Below, in pieces: positions 43,314 to 53,504 of a stretch of 64,000 bases of DNA; the stretch's first letter is position 1, and each line of letters begins with the position of its first letter. The DNA comes from Chitinophaga ginsengisegetis (GTDB lineage Bacteria; Bacteroidota; Bacteroidia; Chitinophagales; Chitinophagaceae): assembly GCF_900168065.1 (NCBI RefSeq), contig NZ_FUZZ01000004.1:310001-374000 (forward strand). Reading direction: 5' to 3'. The notes below the pieces were generated by a model that worked only from the letters and a program-made list of their open reading frames with translations, searched no databases and had not been told where the DNA came from. A program made the translations under genes and the position numbers.

Positions 43314-43505
43314 TTACACTACCTTTGGGGTGTAAAAGTACGGACAATGCATTGCAAGCCTGATAATTCTATCGTTCAAAACGATGCGGCGGAGCGGCAC
43401 CACTTCTGACCATATTTTACGCTTCATTAAAAGCACGAATCCCACAACTGTCAACACGCTGGTAATTGTAAACACCGCCATCGCCGTAGAGTAATCTATA
43501 CGCAT
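43314..43505 (-). CDS. Possible small single-helix membrane protein
   Basis: A 63-residue frame with one helix ('AMAVFTITSVLTVVGFVLL') followed by basic residues 'MKRKIW', which fits positive-inside topology. No homology recognised and no ribosome-binding cue. It occupies part of an otherwise gene-free 294-base gap and may be spurious. Confidence 0.25.
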   Translation of the reverse strand: MRIDYSTAMAVFTITSVLTVVGFVLLMKRKIWSEVVPLRRIVLNDRIIRLAMHCPYFYTPKVV

Positions 43506-43541
43506 GGGGAAACAATTTGTTGATATTTAAAGATACGGAAT

Positions 43542-43958
43542 ATGAATAGTATATACTCCCTTTTAGTGAGCTCTTTTCTCTACCTGGCCTGTACCAACGC
43601 AAAGCCTAACCAAACCAACGGCAAAATCACCGGCCGGTGGCTGCCGGTAAAGTCCGTGATGAGTTGCGTTGAAGACGGCAAAAAAACCTTTGATAAAACA
43701 GATTCCAGTTTTAGTCCCAATGACGTAATGGTGTTTAAAGACAATGGCGTCCTGGAAGACGGCGGCCAGCGATATGAAGCCTATACCATCGATCTCCAAA
43801 CGAAACAACTCACCCTCCAGGAAGGCGGCGGCTACGGCATCACCTTTAAAATCCGGACTATGAACCCGGAAGAACTGGTCATCTTCCGGGAAGATGAGGA
43901 AATCTTTAAAAATAAAAAACGGCAGATGAAACTCGAAATCTACTTTCGCCGCATCTGA
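43542..43958 (+). CDS. Small lipocalin-like lipoprotein
   Basis: A 138-residue lipoprotein with lipobox 'SSFLYLACTNAK' and a short beta-barrel-like body starting 'GRWLPVKSVMSCVEDGKK', the typical opening of lipocalin-like extracytoplasmic proteins in Bacteroidota. Its stop abuts the stop of the convergent hydrolase gene (43958/43959) with no base between. Function unknown. Confidence 0.65.
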   Translation: MNSIYSLLVSSFLYLACTNAKPNQTNGKITGRWLPVKSVMSCVEDGKKTFDKTDSSFSPNDVMVFKDNGVLEDGGQRYEAYTIDLQTKQLTLQEGGGYGITFKIRTMNPEELVIFREDEEIFKNKKRQMKLEIYFRRI

Positions 43959-45848
43959 TCATTTCAGCACCGGCAAAATAATGCCGGAAGGATGCGCTTC
44001 ATCATGATAAATACGGATGGTTTCCTTTACAAAGTCTTTTTCTGTTGCTTCGTAAATATTGATAAACTGCTGTGGATTGCGGTCAGCTAAAGGAAACCAG
44101 CTGCTTTGCACCTGGATCATCAGCCGGTGGCCTTTCTGAAAGGTATGCGCTACATCAGGCAATTGGAACTTTACCTGCGTTACCTTGCCCGGTGTAAATG
44201 GCGCCGGCTTCTCAAAACTCTCCCGGAACCGCCCGCGGAATATATCTCCCCGGACCAGCATCTGGTAGCCGCCCAGCGGATAAGGCCCCCCGGCATCACG
44301 GGTTTTATTCGGCGGTGGTGTGTCCTCATAGCGGAAATCGTCAGGGAACACGTCTATCACTTTTACCACAAAATCCGCATCACTACCGGTGACGCTTACA
44401 CGAAGATCTACGGTTACGGGGCCACCAATAGTCAAACTTTCCGTGAGCGTATCCGTTTCAAAAGTCAGCACATCCGCACGGCGCGAAGCAAAACGCTGAT
44501 CATCGGTCATATAATCCCTGGTGCGGATGTAATGTACATCCTCCGTATACGGCACGGGATGCGCCGGATCACTCACATACTCACTGAAGCCGGTACTGCT
44601 CTTTTTCCACGATAGCCGCCCATTGCCCTGTAAAAAAATCTCCTGCTCCGTTGCCACCGGCGGCCACTTGTCAAATTGATGCCACTTGTTTTCCCCGCTG
44701 AAAAAGATATTCGCTTCTGCGAGGTCCTGCAAATTTCCTTTTCCTTTGAGATAATAATTAAAGAAGGGTACTTCTATATGCTCCTGGTACCATGTTGCGG
44801 TGTTACTCCCAAACTGTACATGGCCCAGGTGCGTACCATCGTTGCCGGCCCACTGCCCATGATACCACGGCCCCATCACCAGTTTATTGAAATGGGCGGC
44901 CGGGTTCTGTTGCTCTATGGCCTTGTATAAATTCCACGCGCCATAACAATCTTCTGCATCAAACAAGCCACCTACTACCAGCACCGCGGGTTTTATCTGC
45001 GCCACATAATTCCGCGGGTCACGCTCCTTCCACCAACTGTCGTATTGAGGGTGTGCAATCAGTTCTTTCCAGAAAGCAAGACTATCGCCGGTTAGCCGGG
45101 TAAAATTTTTGATAGTACCTATCTTCAGAAAAGTGCTGTAATTATCGGCACAGGGCAGCTTCAACGCCTGCACCGGCGCTACACACACGGGCGCGGGATG
45201 CGGATAACCAAATCCTTTTGTATAAAAGCCAAAGCAATCCATCAGGAAAAAAGCGCCGTTGTGATGGAAGTCGTCGCCGTGGAACCAGTCGGTCACGGGC
45301 GCCTGCGGACTCACCGCCTTCAATGCAGGATGCCCGCTCAAAGTGGCCATTGTGGTATAAAAGCCCGGGTACGAAATACCAAAGGCGCCCACCTTGCCAT
45401 TGTTTCCCGGTACATTTTCCAGCAGCCAGTCGATGGTATCATACGTGTCGCTGGCTTCATCAACCTCCGCTCCCTTCTTCCCCGGGATAAAAGGACGGAT
45501 ATCTTTAAACTGTCCTTCACTCATCCAGCGGCCACGTACATCCTGTATCACGATGATATAATGCTCCTGCACATAGCTGTTCCAGTAAGTATTCCAGAGA
45601 TTAGGACTAAACTGCTGCGGCCCATAAGGCGCAGCAGAATAAGGCGTGCGCGTTATCAAAACAGGATGTTGCTCACTGCTGTCTTTTGGTATATAGATGG
45701 CTGTAAAAAGATGTACGCCATCACGCATACGGATCTGCCGCTCTTCTTTATAATAATGCTCTTTTACCCATACGGAGTCCCCGGCATGCTGAGCCCCGGC
45801 CGGGAGCATGGCTAATGCTCCCAGCAACATAAAAACAAATCGCTTCAT
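43959..45848 (-). CDS. CocE/NonD-family (X-Pro dipeptidyl-peptidase-type) hydrolase
   Basis: Exported serine hydrolase of 629 residues with signal peptide 'VFMLLGALAMLPAGAQ'. The nucleophile is Ser159 in 'GAFGISYPGFYT' (G-x-S-Y-x-G), the Asp lies in 'VGGLFDAEDCYGAW' and the His in 'GPWYHGQWAG'. A C-terminal jelly-roll domain follows ('LTESLTIGGPVTVDLRVSV'). Family members cleave Xaa-Pro peptides, cocaine-like esters or acylated amines. It is the third gene of a susC-susD operon, 32 bases after susD, so its substrate is probably what that pair imports. Confidence 0.93.
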   Translation of the reverse strand: MKRFVFMLLGALAMLPAGAQHAGDSVWVKEHYYKEERQIRMRDGVHLFTAIYIPKDSSEQHPVLITRTPYSAAPYGPQQFSPNLWNTYWNSYVQEHYIIVIQDVRGRWMSEGQFKDIRPFIPGKKGAEVDEASDTYDTIDWLLENVPGNNGKVGAFGISYPGFYTTMATLSGHPALKAVSPQAPVTDWFHGDDFHHNGAFFLMDCFGFYTKGFGYPHPAPVCVAPVQALKLPCADNYSTFLKIGTIKNFTRLTGDSLAFWKELIAHPQYDSWWKERDPRNYVAQIKPAVLVVGGLFDAEDCYGAWNLYKAIEQQNPAAHFNKLVMGPWYHGQWAGNDGTHLGHVQFGSNTATWYQEHIEVPFFNYYLKGKGNLQDLAEANIFFSGENKWHQFDKWPPVATEQEIFLQGNGRLSWKKSSTGFSEYVSDPAHPVPYTEDVHYIRTRDYMTDDQRFASRRADVLTFETDTLTESLTIGGPVTVDLRVSVTGSDADFVVKVIDVFPDDFRYEDTPPPNKTRDAGGPYPLGGYQMLVRGDIFRGRFRESFEKPAPFTPGKVTQVKFQLPDVAHTFQKGHRLMIQVQSSWFPLADRNPQQFINIYEATEKDFVKETIRIYHDEAHPSGIILPVLK

Positions 45849-45880
45849 CCTGCTCTCTTTTTAGTTCAAACCATCTACCG

Positions 45881-47353
45881 TCAAGGATTCTGAGGGAAAT
45901 TGGCTGGATCGTTATGAATATCTATCTCGCTTTGTGGTATAGGAAATAATAGTCTTGCCGGTGTAAGCGCCGGCGTAGTAAGATTATACTCGTTCTTCAG
46001 GTGTGCCTGCATAATGGCCAGTCCTTTTGAATAACGCACCAGGTCAAACCAGCGGTTATTTTCAAAAGCCAGCTCCACTCTTCTCTCTGCAAAAACGGCA
46101 TCGCGGAAACTGGCCTGGTTGGGCAGTTCAGCGGGTGTTTTATCGGCCAGTCCGGCGCGGCGCCGTACCTGGTTGAGGAAGCCAAAGGCGGTGTTGGCGC
46201 CGGTGGCAGCGCTGTATGCCTGTTCATTTAATGCCTCTGCCTGGAGCAGCAATATATCCGCATATCTTAATACCGGGAAACTGCTACCGCCATCGCCGGT
46301 TGCGCCGGGAGGATCTAAATATTTCTTTACGTAATTGCCGGGCTGCGTGGTGGTGGCATTCTTGTACGAAACGGTATCCAGTGAGGCGATCAGCCGCTTA
46401 TCGCCGGCTTCATAAGCTGAAACGATATCATGCGTAGGCCGGTTGTTGTTAGAACCTCCATAGGCGACACCGTTATAATAAAAAGAAAACGGCACCATGT
46501 CGGTGAAGTAATAATTTCCTTCCGAAGGATTTAATCCTTTTTTAAAACGGATGGTAAACAACACTTCTGCATTAAGACCGGCAGCGGGGTTATACAGCGC
46601 GGCATAATCTGCCAGCAGCGTATATCCGTTCACGTTTTTCAGCACAGTGGCAGCATCGTTCCACTTCTTCTCTGTTACATATACTTTTCCCAGCAGGCCA
46701 TTGGCACTACCGGCGGTTACTCTTCCATAGTCGTTCACGTTAGTATACACCGCAGGAAGCAGGGTGGCGGCGGATTGCAGGTCCTTCTCTATCTGCGCAT
46801 ATACTTCTGTTACTTCATTCCGTTTATCGTTCAGCGACTCAGTGGTTGTTTCCACTCTTGTTACCAGCGGCACTTTACCATACAAACGCACCAGGTCGAA
46901 ATACACAAAGGCCCGCAGGAACAGGGCTTCGCCCCTGAATTGTTTTTTGGAAGAATCCGGGATAGCGGCGGCATCAATCTGGTCCAGTACTGCGTTGGCG
47001 CGGGATATAGTAAGATAGGCGCCTGCATATACATCGGTGAGAAAGGGATTGGTAGTGGTTTCGGTGAACAGGTCGATCTGTGAAGCCACACCGCCCAATG
47101 CGCCACGGTCGAGGATATCCGTATTATCGCTTCTTACTTCCATCAGGTAGTAAGCCGATTTTCCATAGCTGCGGGTATTCTGCAATCCATCATAGATAGC
47201 GTTCACCCCCTGCTGGAAATCGCTGGTGGTTTTAAAGAAGGTAGCCGTTGTTTGATTGGATACCGGCGGGAGATTGATAAAGTTTTTGCTGCAGGAAGTT
47301 ATAACCGTTACCAGCGACAAGCCTGCTATTGCTTTTGTGATATTTAATTGCAT
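45881..47353 (-). CDS. SusD/RagB-family nutrient-binding lipoprotein
   Basis: Surface lipoprotein that caps the SusC channel and binds the ligand. The lipobox 'LSLVTVITSCSKNF' is followed by the SusD N-terminal helices ('TFFKTTSDFQQGVNAIYDG') and a RagB/SusD C-terminal part ('FPVLRYADILLLQAEALNEQ', 'FAERRVELAFENNRWFDLVR'). Length is 490 residues. It starts 12 bases after the SusC gene. Confidence 0.95.
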   Translation of the reverse strand: MQLNITKAIAGLSLVTVITSCSKNFINLPPVSNQTTATFFKTTSDFQQGVNAIYDGLQNTRSYGKSAYYLMEVRSDNTDILDRGALGGVASQIDLFTETTTNPFLTDVYAGAYLTISRANAVLDQIDAAAIPDSSKKQFRGEALFLRAFVYFDLVRLYGKVPLVTRVETTTESLNDKRNEVTEVYAQIEKDLQSAATLLPAVYTNVNDYGRVTAGSANGLLGKVYVTEKKWNDAATVLKNVNGYTLLADYAALYNPAAGLNAEVLFTIRFKKGLNPSEGNYYFTDMVPFSFYYNGVAYGGSNNNRPTHDIVSAYEAGDKRLIASLDTVSYKNATTTQPGNYVKKYLDPPGATGDGGSSFPVLRYADILLLQAEALNEQAYSAATGANTAFGFLNQVRRRAGLADKTPAELPNQASFRDAVFAERRVELAFENNRWFDLVRYSKGLAIMQAHLKNEYNLTTPALTPARLLFPIPQSEIDIHNDPANFPQNP

Positions 47354-47365
47354 AAGTTCCTGTTT

Positions 47366-50300
47366 TTAAAATGAAAGATTAATACCTGCGGTGAATGTTC
47401 TGGGCAACGGATAGGTACCGTAGTCCTCCCCTTGCGACAACGGCGCATCGGGCCGGGCATTCACTTCCGGGTTATAACCGGTGTAGTCGGTCCAGGTATA
47501 AATGTTTTGCCCCGACAGGTACACGCGCAGGCCCTGGATCTTATTATTAAACAGTCGCTGATTGAAAGTATAGCCAATCGTTAAATTACGTAAACGCACA
47601 TACGAACCATCTTCCACAAAGAAGGAACTGGGCTGCGTACTGTTGCCGGTAGTAACCCTGTTAGGACGCATGGAGTTGCCATCACCGGGATCTGCAGGCG
47701 ATTTCCAGTAACCCGTTTCTTCGATCATCTGGTTGGCATTTCCTTCACTGTTGTACAGGAAGCGGCGCTGCAGGTTCATCACCTTATTACCGTTTGATGC
47801 CTGCAGTGATACCGTGAGATCAAAGCCTTTGTAGCGGAATTCGTTGGTGAGGCCCCATATAAATTTGGGGAAGTAGCTGCCGATATCTGTTCTGTCCGAT
47901 GCATCAATTTTCTTGTCGTTTGTTACATCAATGAACCTGCGATCGCCGGGTTTGGTGCTTGCATAATGCGGATAGGCGTCTATTTCCGCCTGGTTTTTGA
48001 AAACGCCGCCATTTACATAACCATAATAGCTGCCTATGGGCGCGCCCACTTTGGTGATGTATAACTGTGAGATGGTACCATTACCACCGTCGGAAATGAT
48101 AGGGGCATTATTGGCGCCGAGTTGCAGCACTTCATTTTTATTGGCGGCAATATTAAAGCTGGTATTCCAGGTAAACGGACCGGTGAAGTTGCGGGTAGTT
48201 AGTCCGAACTCCACGCCGGAGTTGCGTACTTTACCAATGTTCTTCAACGCCTTGCCAAAGCCGGAACTCAGCGGTACCGGCACTTCCAGCAACAGGTTGG
48301 AAGTAGTGGCGCGGTAGTAATCGGCGCTCAGGTAAATCCTGTTGGCAAACAAACCAATATCCAGACCGGCGTTGAGCTGTACTGTTTTTTCCCAGGTAAG
48401 ATCGGGATTGGCGGGTTGTGCCAGTCCTACGCCATTTACGGCAGTACCGCTTCCGTTGCCCAACACATAACCGTTGGAGGCCAGCAGGTCGTACGCTGCA
48501 TAGTTGGCAATCTGGAAGTTACCGGAAGTACCATAGCTCACCCTGGCTTTCAGTTCAGAGATGGCTTTTATATTAAAGAAAGATTCGTTGCTGATCAGCC
48601 AGCCGCCTGATACCGCGGGGAAGTAGCCCCACTTGTTGTTGGCGCCGAAACGGGAAGATCCGTCGCTGCGGATGCTGGCCGACACAAAGTATTTATCATC
48701 GTAGTTATAGTTGATCCTTCCAAGATAGGAAAGCAACGACCACTGCGATTCCGTGGAAGTACCGCTGGTAATGGTGGCAGCATTTAACGTTTGTACGGCA
48801 TCGTTAGGAAAGCCGGTGCCATAGGTTTCGTTGGCTTTAGTGGTATTCTTTTGTGACGTATATCCCGCCAGCACATCAAACCGGTGCTTGTTATTGATAT
48901 TGAACTGGTAGTTCAAAGTGTTCTCCCAGAGCCAGTTTACAGACAATGCTGTTTGTGCCGATCCTTTCGGGATAGTAGGCGCCGCCTGTTGAATGGGCCG
49001 GTAACTCCCCAGTGTGGAAGGCCGGAAATAGTTCCGGCTGAAGTGATTGATATCTGTACCAAAGAAGGTTTTAAACTTCAGTCCTTTAATGATTTCATAT
49101 TCCGCCCAGGCGCTGCCGAGGTTGCGCACGTGATCCAGTTTATCTTTGATCTTCGTGGCCAGTGCTACGGGGTTTTCACCACCGGAATAGCCATAGGCCC
49201 ACACATTCTGCCGGTTGGTAACCAGCGATCCGTCGGGGTTATACACGGGGAATACCGGCGATGCTTTCAATGCGTTGCTGAGGATCCCGTCAAAAGTCCA
49301 GGGGCCTTCGCTGTTGATGAGATCATAGTGATCAAAGGTTGGATTAACGGTAACGCCTATCTTTAAACGGGAAGTAAGTTCCGCATTGAGATTGGCCCGC
49401 AGTCCGTATCTTTTATAGCCGGAGCCAAGTATGATCCCCTGCTGATCGAGGTAGTTGCCGGAAATGTAGTACTGGAATTTATCGTTGCCACCGGAGGCCG
49501 ACAGCGTATGGTTCTGGATAGGCGCTGTTCTGAACAGGGCATCCTGCCAGTCGGTGTTGGTGAGGCCCGCATCTCCCGCCAGGTAAGGCAATATTTCCGG
49601 TGCAATCTGGTAATTGGAACTGCCTCTTGTAGCGTTATCATCGGTAATGCTGCCGGAAGGTTTGAAATCCAGGTAGGCATTGTTCTTGGCATCGAAGCTG
49701 AACTTTGCCCACTGATAAGCATCCATCAGCTTTATTTTTTTACTCACCTGCTGAAAGCCGGCGTACATGTTATATCCAAAGGAAGGCGGGCCGGTGGTTT
49801 TCCCTTTTTTGGTGGTGATGAGTACTACGCCGTTGGAAGCGCGGGAGCCGTAAATAGCAGCAGAGGAAGCATCTTTGAGAATGTCTATAGAAGCAATATC
49901 ATCACTGTTTAAGGTGCTGAGCGGGTCGGGGGATTTCTGGAAAGATGCCTGCCCGGTGATGTTTACCATATCCGTAGCCCCCTGTAAGTTCTTCAGGTCG
50001 TTCGACAAGGGAATCCCATCGATCACATATAGCGGATCAATACCCGCGGAGATAGAGTTCAGTCCGCGGATACGTACGCTGATACTGCCTCCCGGCGCAC
50101 CGGTATTCTGCAATACCTGTACCCCGGCTACTTTACCGGCAATGGCCTGTTCAAAGCTGGTTACCGGCTGATCCTTCAGATCGGCCGCGCGCACAGAGGC
50201 CACGGCGCCCGTTATTTCGCGGCGGCGCTGTACGCCATATCCTACTACCACCACCTGGTTAAGCGAGGAACTGGATTCTTTCAGGATAACCGCCACCGGC

Positions 50301-50626
50301 TGATTCTCCCGCAACGTAATACTACCCAACTGCGTAGGTTCGTAACCGATAGAGGTAAACCGGAAACTATAAGGGGCTCCAACTACCAGGTCAGGGAAAC
50401 GGAAAGTACCGCCGGCATTGGTTTGTGTAGATACCGTTGCTCCCGAAGATTCATTTTTAGCGGTTACGGATACCCCCGGCAGCCCTTCGTGCTTTTCATT
50501 TTGCACGGTACCGGTAACGCCTGTACGCTTTTCCTGCGCAAGCAGGTATAAAGGAGTTAATAGCGCGAGCAGCAATAGTGCGCTCCTCCATTTTTCTTTT
50601 AAAGAACGAATGTAAAAAGAGTCCAT
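47366..50626 (-). CDS. SusC/RagA-type TonB-linked outer-membrane transporter
   Basis: Outer-membrane active transporter paired with SusD. The start at 50626 ('MDSFYIRSLKEKWRS') precedes a signal peptide; the in-frame extension to 50662 adds 12 unlikely residues. A carboxypeptidase-like domain ('GVTGTVQNEKHEGLPGVSV'), the plug ('SLNQVVVVGYGVQRRREITG' and 'DPLYVIDGIPLS') and a long barrel follow. There is no STN domain and no sigma/FecR pair nearby, unlike the SusC at the left edge, so control must be different. A palindrome spans its -33 region. Confidence 0.95.
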   Translation of the reverse strand: MDSFYIRSLKEKWRSALLLLALLTPLYLLAQEKRTGVTGTVQNEKHEGLPGVSVTAKNESSGATVSTQTNAGGTFRFPDLVVGAPYSFRFTSIGYEPTQLGSITLRENQPVAVILKESSSSLNQVVVVGYGVQRRREITGAVASVRAADLKDQPVTSFEQAIAGKVAGVQVLQNTGAPGGSISVRIRGLNSISAGIDPLYVIDGIPLSNDLKNLQGATDMVNITGQASFQKSPDPLSTLNSDDIASIDILKDASSAAIYGSRASNGVVLITTKKGKTTGPPSFGYNMYAGFQQVSKKIKLMDAYQWAKFSFDAKNNAYLDFKPSGSITDDNATRGSSNYQIAPEILPYLAGDAGLTNTDWQDALFRTAPIQNHTLSASGGNDKFQYYISGNYLDQQGIILGSGYKRYGLRANLNAELTSRLKIGVTVNPTFDHYDLINSEGPWTFDGILSNALKASPVFPVYNPDGSLVTNRQNVWAYGYSGGENPVALATKIKDKLDHVRNLGSAWAEYEIIKGLKFKTFFGTDINHFSRNYFRPSTLGSYRPIQQAAPTIPKGSAQTALSVNWLWENTLNYQFNINNKHRFDVLAGYTSQKNTTKANETYGTGFPNDAVQTLNAATITSGTSTESQWSLLSYLGRINYNYDDKYFVSASIRSDGSSRFGANNKWGYFPAVSGGWLISNESFFNIKAISELKARVSYGTSGNFQIANYAAYDLLASNGYVLGNGSGTAVNGVGLAQPANPDLTWEKTVQLNAGLDIGLFANRIYLSADYYRATTSNLLLEVPVPLSSGFGKALKNIGKVRNSGVEFGLTTRNFTGPFTWNTSFNIAANKNEVLQLGANNAPIISDGGNGTISQLYITKVGAPIGSYYGYVNGGVFKNQAEIDAYPHYASTKPGDRRFIDVTNDKKIDASDRTDIGSYFPKFIWGLTNEFRYKGFDLTVSLQASNGNKVMNLQRRFLYNSEGNANQMIEETGYWKSPADPGDGNSMRPNRVTTGNSTQPSSFFVEDGSYVRLRNLTIGYTFNQRLFNNKIQGLRVYLSGQNIYTWTDYTGYNPEVNARPDAPLSQGEDYGTYPLPRTFTAGINLSF

Positions 50627-51050
50627 AGGTGAATTTTGAGGCCCCGTGCAGGTTGTTGCCATGCCTGCAGCAGTACGGGCGTCTTTTCAGATGCCGGTTA
50701 ATATACCAGGGCCGGTTTTATAAAACAGCTTACTACTAGTGGGCTGATGATGCGATATTAGATTTTCAGTTTACAGCGTTAAAAGTAACAACAAGTTTTT
50801 AGTCTACCAAATCAATAGACTAATATCACCGCCAATATTTTGCGGTAGATAAATTTATCCTGTTGGGGATTGACTCTCTTAATTTAACTAATTTAATCCC
50901 GGGAAAAGATAAAACCTTGCCTGTCCGGAAATGAACACTTCTCCATAAAAACGGACAACGTGATGGCTGTTTTTATTACATTACGCGTTGATAACCAATA
51001 AGCGGAAGATTGGCATTTTCTTAGCGCCGCAATGGTCTTAACATCCTTCT
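50627..51050. other. Divergent intergenic region between susC and the ABC permease
   Basis: About 420 bases with no credible gene. It holds the susC promoter and inverted repeat (50780-50823). Toward the permease at 51051 I see no TAnnTTTG element of quality. Nothing else is recognisable. Confidence 0.6.
50780..50823 (-). promoter_or_regulatory. susC promoter with operator-like palindrome around the -33 element
   Basis: Minus strand: TTTG at 50811-50808 as -33, exactly 20 bases, then TACTTTTA at 50787-50780 as -7 (one mismatch to TAnnTTTG). An inverted repeat TTAGTCTA / TAGACTAA (50799-50806 and 50816-50823) is centred on the -33 TTTG. The predicted leader is about 145 bases. Confidence 0.6.
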
Positions 51051-53459
51051 ATGTTCGGCAACCAGTTTAAAATCGCGTGGCGGAATTTCCGCAAGCACCT
51101 TACACATGGCCTGTTAAACCTTACCGGTCTCACACTCGGCCTTACCGGTTGTTTCTTTATTACGCTGTATGTAACCGATGAATACAGCTACGACCGCTGG
51201 ATACCTGGGCACGAACAGGTGTACCGCGCGGGCATGGAAGTAAAAACCCAAACCAATGATGTGATTGCCTTTGCCAACACCTCTGGTTTCCTGCGACAGG
51301 CGTTGCTGGTATATCCGCAGGTAACAACGGCAACACGGATCTTTGAATACGGTAGTAATACGGCGGTAAGCAGCAACAGCGGTGATCAGAAAAAGTTTAA
51401 TGAAAAGGGCATCTACTTTGCCGACAGCACCCTGCTGGAAGTACTTCCCTATCCTTTGCTGGCAGGTAATGCCCGCACCGCGATGAACGATGCAGATGGC
51501 ATTATGCTCACCGAAGAAAAAGCGGAAAAGTATTTCGGAAAAGAAAACAATGTCAGCAGCTATCTTAATAAAATATTAACCATCAACGAAAAGAACTACC
51601 GCGTAACCGGGGTATTAAAAAACGTGCCTGCCAATACCTATTTCCGGCCCGACTTTATCATCTCCACGGTAAGTGTCCGCAACGAGCAATGGTTCCGTCG
51701 TAACATGGAAAACTGGCATGGCACCATGACGCAAACCTTCTTCAAACTAAAGCCAGGCGTGCAATGGGAAGCCTTTGAAAAACAAATCAGGTACATTGCC
51801 TATCAATATGTGGGCGATGAAATCAAGGCTAACGGGCAGGTATACACGCATTTTATCCAGCCACTTACATCTATTCACCTGCATTCAAATCTCCGGTACG
51901 AACTCAGTAAAAACAGCGATATCTTATATGTGCGGGTATTGTCTTTCGTCGCATTATTCATCCTGCTCATTGCGGGGATCAATTTTATCAACCTTGCTAC
52001 TGCCACTGCCAGCAGCCGGGCCAAAGAAGTAGGCGTAAGAAAAGTGATTGGCGCCAACCGCTCCCAGCTGGTGCTGCAGTTCATGATAGAGGCGCTGATG
52101 ATGAGCGTGATGGCGTTTCTGCTTACAGCTGTCCTGGTAATGGTATTGCTGCCTTCTTTCAACCAGATTGCGGATAAAAGTTTTACAGTATCCCAATTGT
52201 TCCGCCCCTCCCTCATTGCCGCGGGGCTTGGTATCAGTGTGGGCATAGGCATACTGGCTGGTATCTATCCGGCTATTATCCTTTCAGGATTCAATCCTAT
52301 GCGCATCATACAGCGGTATGGCGCACAAAAGAAAACGCATTCGCTGCGCAATGCGCTGGTGGTAACGCAGTTTGCTATTTCCATCCTGCTGATTGTGGCC
52401 ACCATCGTGGTACACCGGCAACTGCAATTCATGAAGAGCTTCGACCTGGGCATTGACCAGTCGCAGGTACTGGTGATCCCCGTTACCGGTAAAGACGCCA
52501 CTTCAAATATTAAAACCCTGCTGGAAAAATTCCGCGGACAGGCGGAGGTGATTTCCGTAAGCGCCTCCGGCAATGTGCCCGGACAGGAATTTGGCAATAA
52601 CCTTTTCCGGCTGAAAAGCGATCAAACAAAACAAACCGACACCAGGTTGTTGTCGGCCGATAACGAGTTTTTCCGTACTTATAATATCCAATTGCTCGCA
52701 GGCCGCTTAGTGAATATGAACCCGGACACCAGCCAGAAAAGCGGTGATATCATGATCAATGAAGCAGCCCTCCCGTTCTTTGGATGGAAAAAACCGGAAG
52801 ATGCGCTGGGACATGAGTTTGATTATGGCTGGGGTACTGTATGCGGCGTATATAAAGATTTTCATTTTACTTCCCTGCAACGCGGCGTAACGCCGCTGGC
52901 TATTTTTTATAATCCTTACTGGCTGAATTACATCAGTGTAAAGATGAATACCCGCGATGCAGCCACCACTATCGGTAAACTGGAAAAGGCGTGGCAGTCG
53001 GTAGTGCCGTCTCTTTCCTTCAATTACTTTTTCCAGGATGAGGCATTTAACCGGCAATACCTGGCGGAGCAACGCCTGGGGTCACTGTTCCTCGTATTCG
53101 CCCTGTTTGCCATTGCTATCGCGTGTTTAGGGTTATTTGGCCTGGCCTCTTTCACGGCTGCGCAGCGAACAAAAGAAATTGGTATCCGCAAAGTGTTGGG
53201 CGCCAGCGTAGCGGGCATTGTAAAACTGTTGTCGAGAGATTTCCTGGCGCTGGTAGTAGTAGCCGCCGTGATTGCGTTCCCATTGGCGTGGTGGGCCATG
53301 AGCAGCTGGTTGCAGCACTTTGCTTATCGTGTGCCGCTGAATGCGTGGGTATTTATCGTAGCAGGTGGAGGCGCCTTGCTGATAGCCCTGATCACCGTGA
53401 GTTTCCAGGCAGTGAAAGCAGCGCTGGCAAATCCTGTGAACAGCCTGCAGGCAGAATAA
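51051..53459 (+). CDS. MacB/FtsX-type ABC transporter permease
   Basis: Inner-membrane permease of 802 residues with two FtsX-like modules, each preceded by a periplasmic MacB-PCD-like domain. The start 'MFGNQFKIAWRNFRKH' is the usual opening of this Bacteroidota family. Later signatures are 'FINLATATASSRAKEVGVRK' and 'LASFTAAQRTKEIGIRKVLG'. No ATPase gene is adjacent, so it must share one encoded elsewhere. Family members take part in macrolide or lipoprotein/peptide efflux and stress responses. It is a single-gene unit. Confidence 0.92.
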   Translation: MFGNQFKIAWRNFRKHLTHGLLNLTGLTLGLTGCFFITLYVTDEYSYDRWIPGHEQVYRAGMEVKTQTNDVIAFANTSGFLRQALLVYPQVTTATRIFEYGSNTAVSSNSGDQKKFNEKGIYFADSTLLEVLPYPLLAGNARTAMNDADGIMLTEEKAEKYFGKENNVSSYLNKILTINEKNYRVTGVLKNVPANTYFRPDFIISTVSVRNEQWFRRNMENWHGTMTQTFFKLKPGVQWEAFEKQIRYIAYQYVGDEIKANGQVYTHFIQPLTSIHLHSNLRYELSKNSDILYVRVLSFVALFILLIAGINFINLATATASSRAKEVGVRKVIGANRSQLVLQFMIEALMMSVMAFLLTAVLVMVLLPSFNQIADKSFTVSQLFRPSLIAAGLGISVGIGILAGIYPAIILSGFNPMRIIQRYGAQKKTHSLRNALVVTQFAISILLIVATIVVHRQLQFMKSFDLGIDQSQVLVIPVTGKDATSNIKTLLEKFRGQAEVISVSASGNVPGQEFGNNLFRLKSDQTKQTDTRLLSADNEFFRTYNIQLLAGRLVNMNPDTSQKSGDIMINEAALPFFGWKKPEDALGHEFDYGWGTVCGVYKDFHFTSLQRGVTPLAIFYNPYWLNYISVKMNTRDAATTIGKLEKAWQSVVPSLSFNYFFQDEAFNRQYLAEQRLGSLFLVFALFAIAIACLGLFGLASFTAAQRTKEIGIRKVLGASVAGIVKLLSRDFLALVVVAAVIAFPLAWWAMSSWLQHFAYRVPLNAWVFIVAGGGALLIALITVSFQAVKAALANPVNSLQAE

Positions 53460-53464
53460 TTATG

Positions 53465-53501
53465 GCAAAGGCCCGGTACTGTTTATGCACTGCGCCTTTG
53501 C
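53465..53501. terminator. Hairpin after the ABC permease gene
   Basis: GCAAAGGC (53465-53472) pairs with GCCTTTGC (53494-53501) around a 21-base loop. It starts six bases after the permease stop and precedes the end of a convergent gene. The large loop and weak T tail make it a modest terminator candidate. Confidence 0.45.
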
Positions 53502-53504
53502 TGT

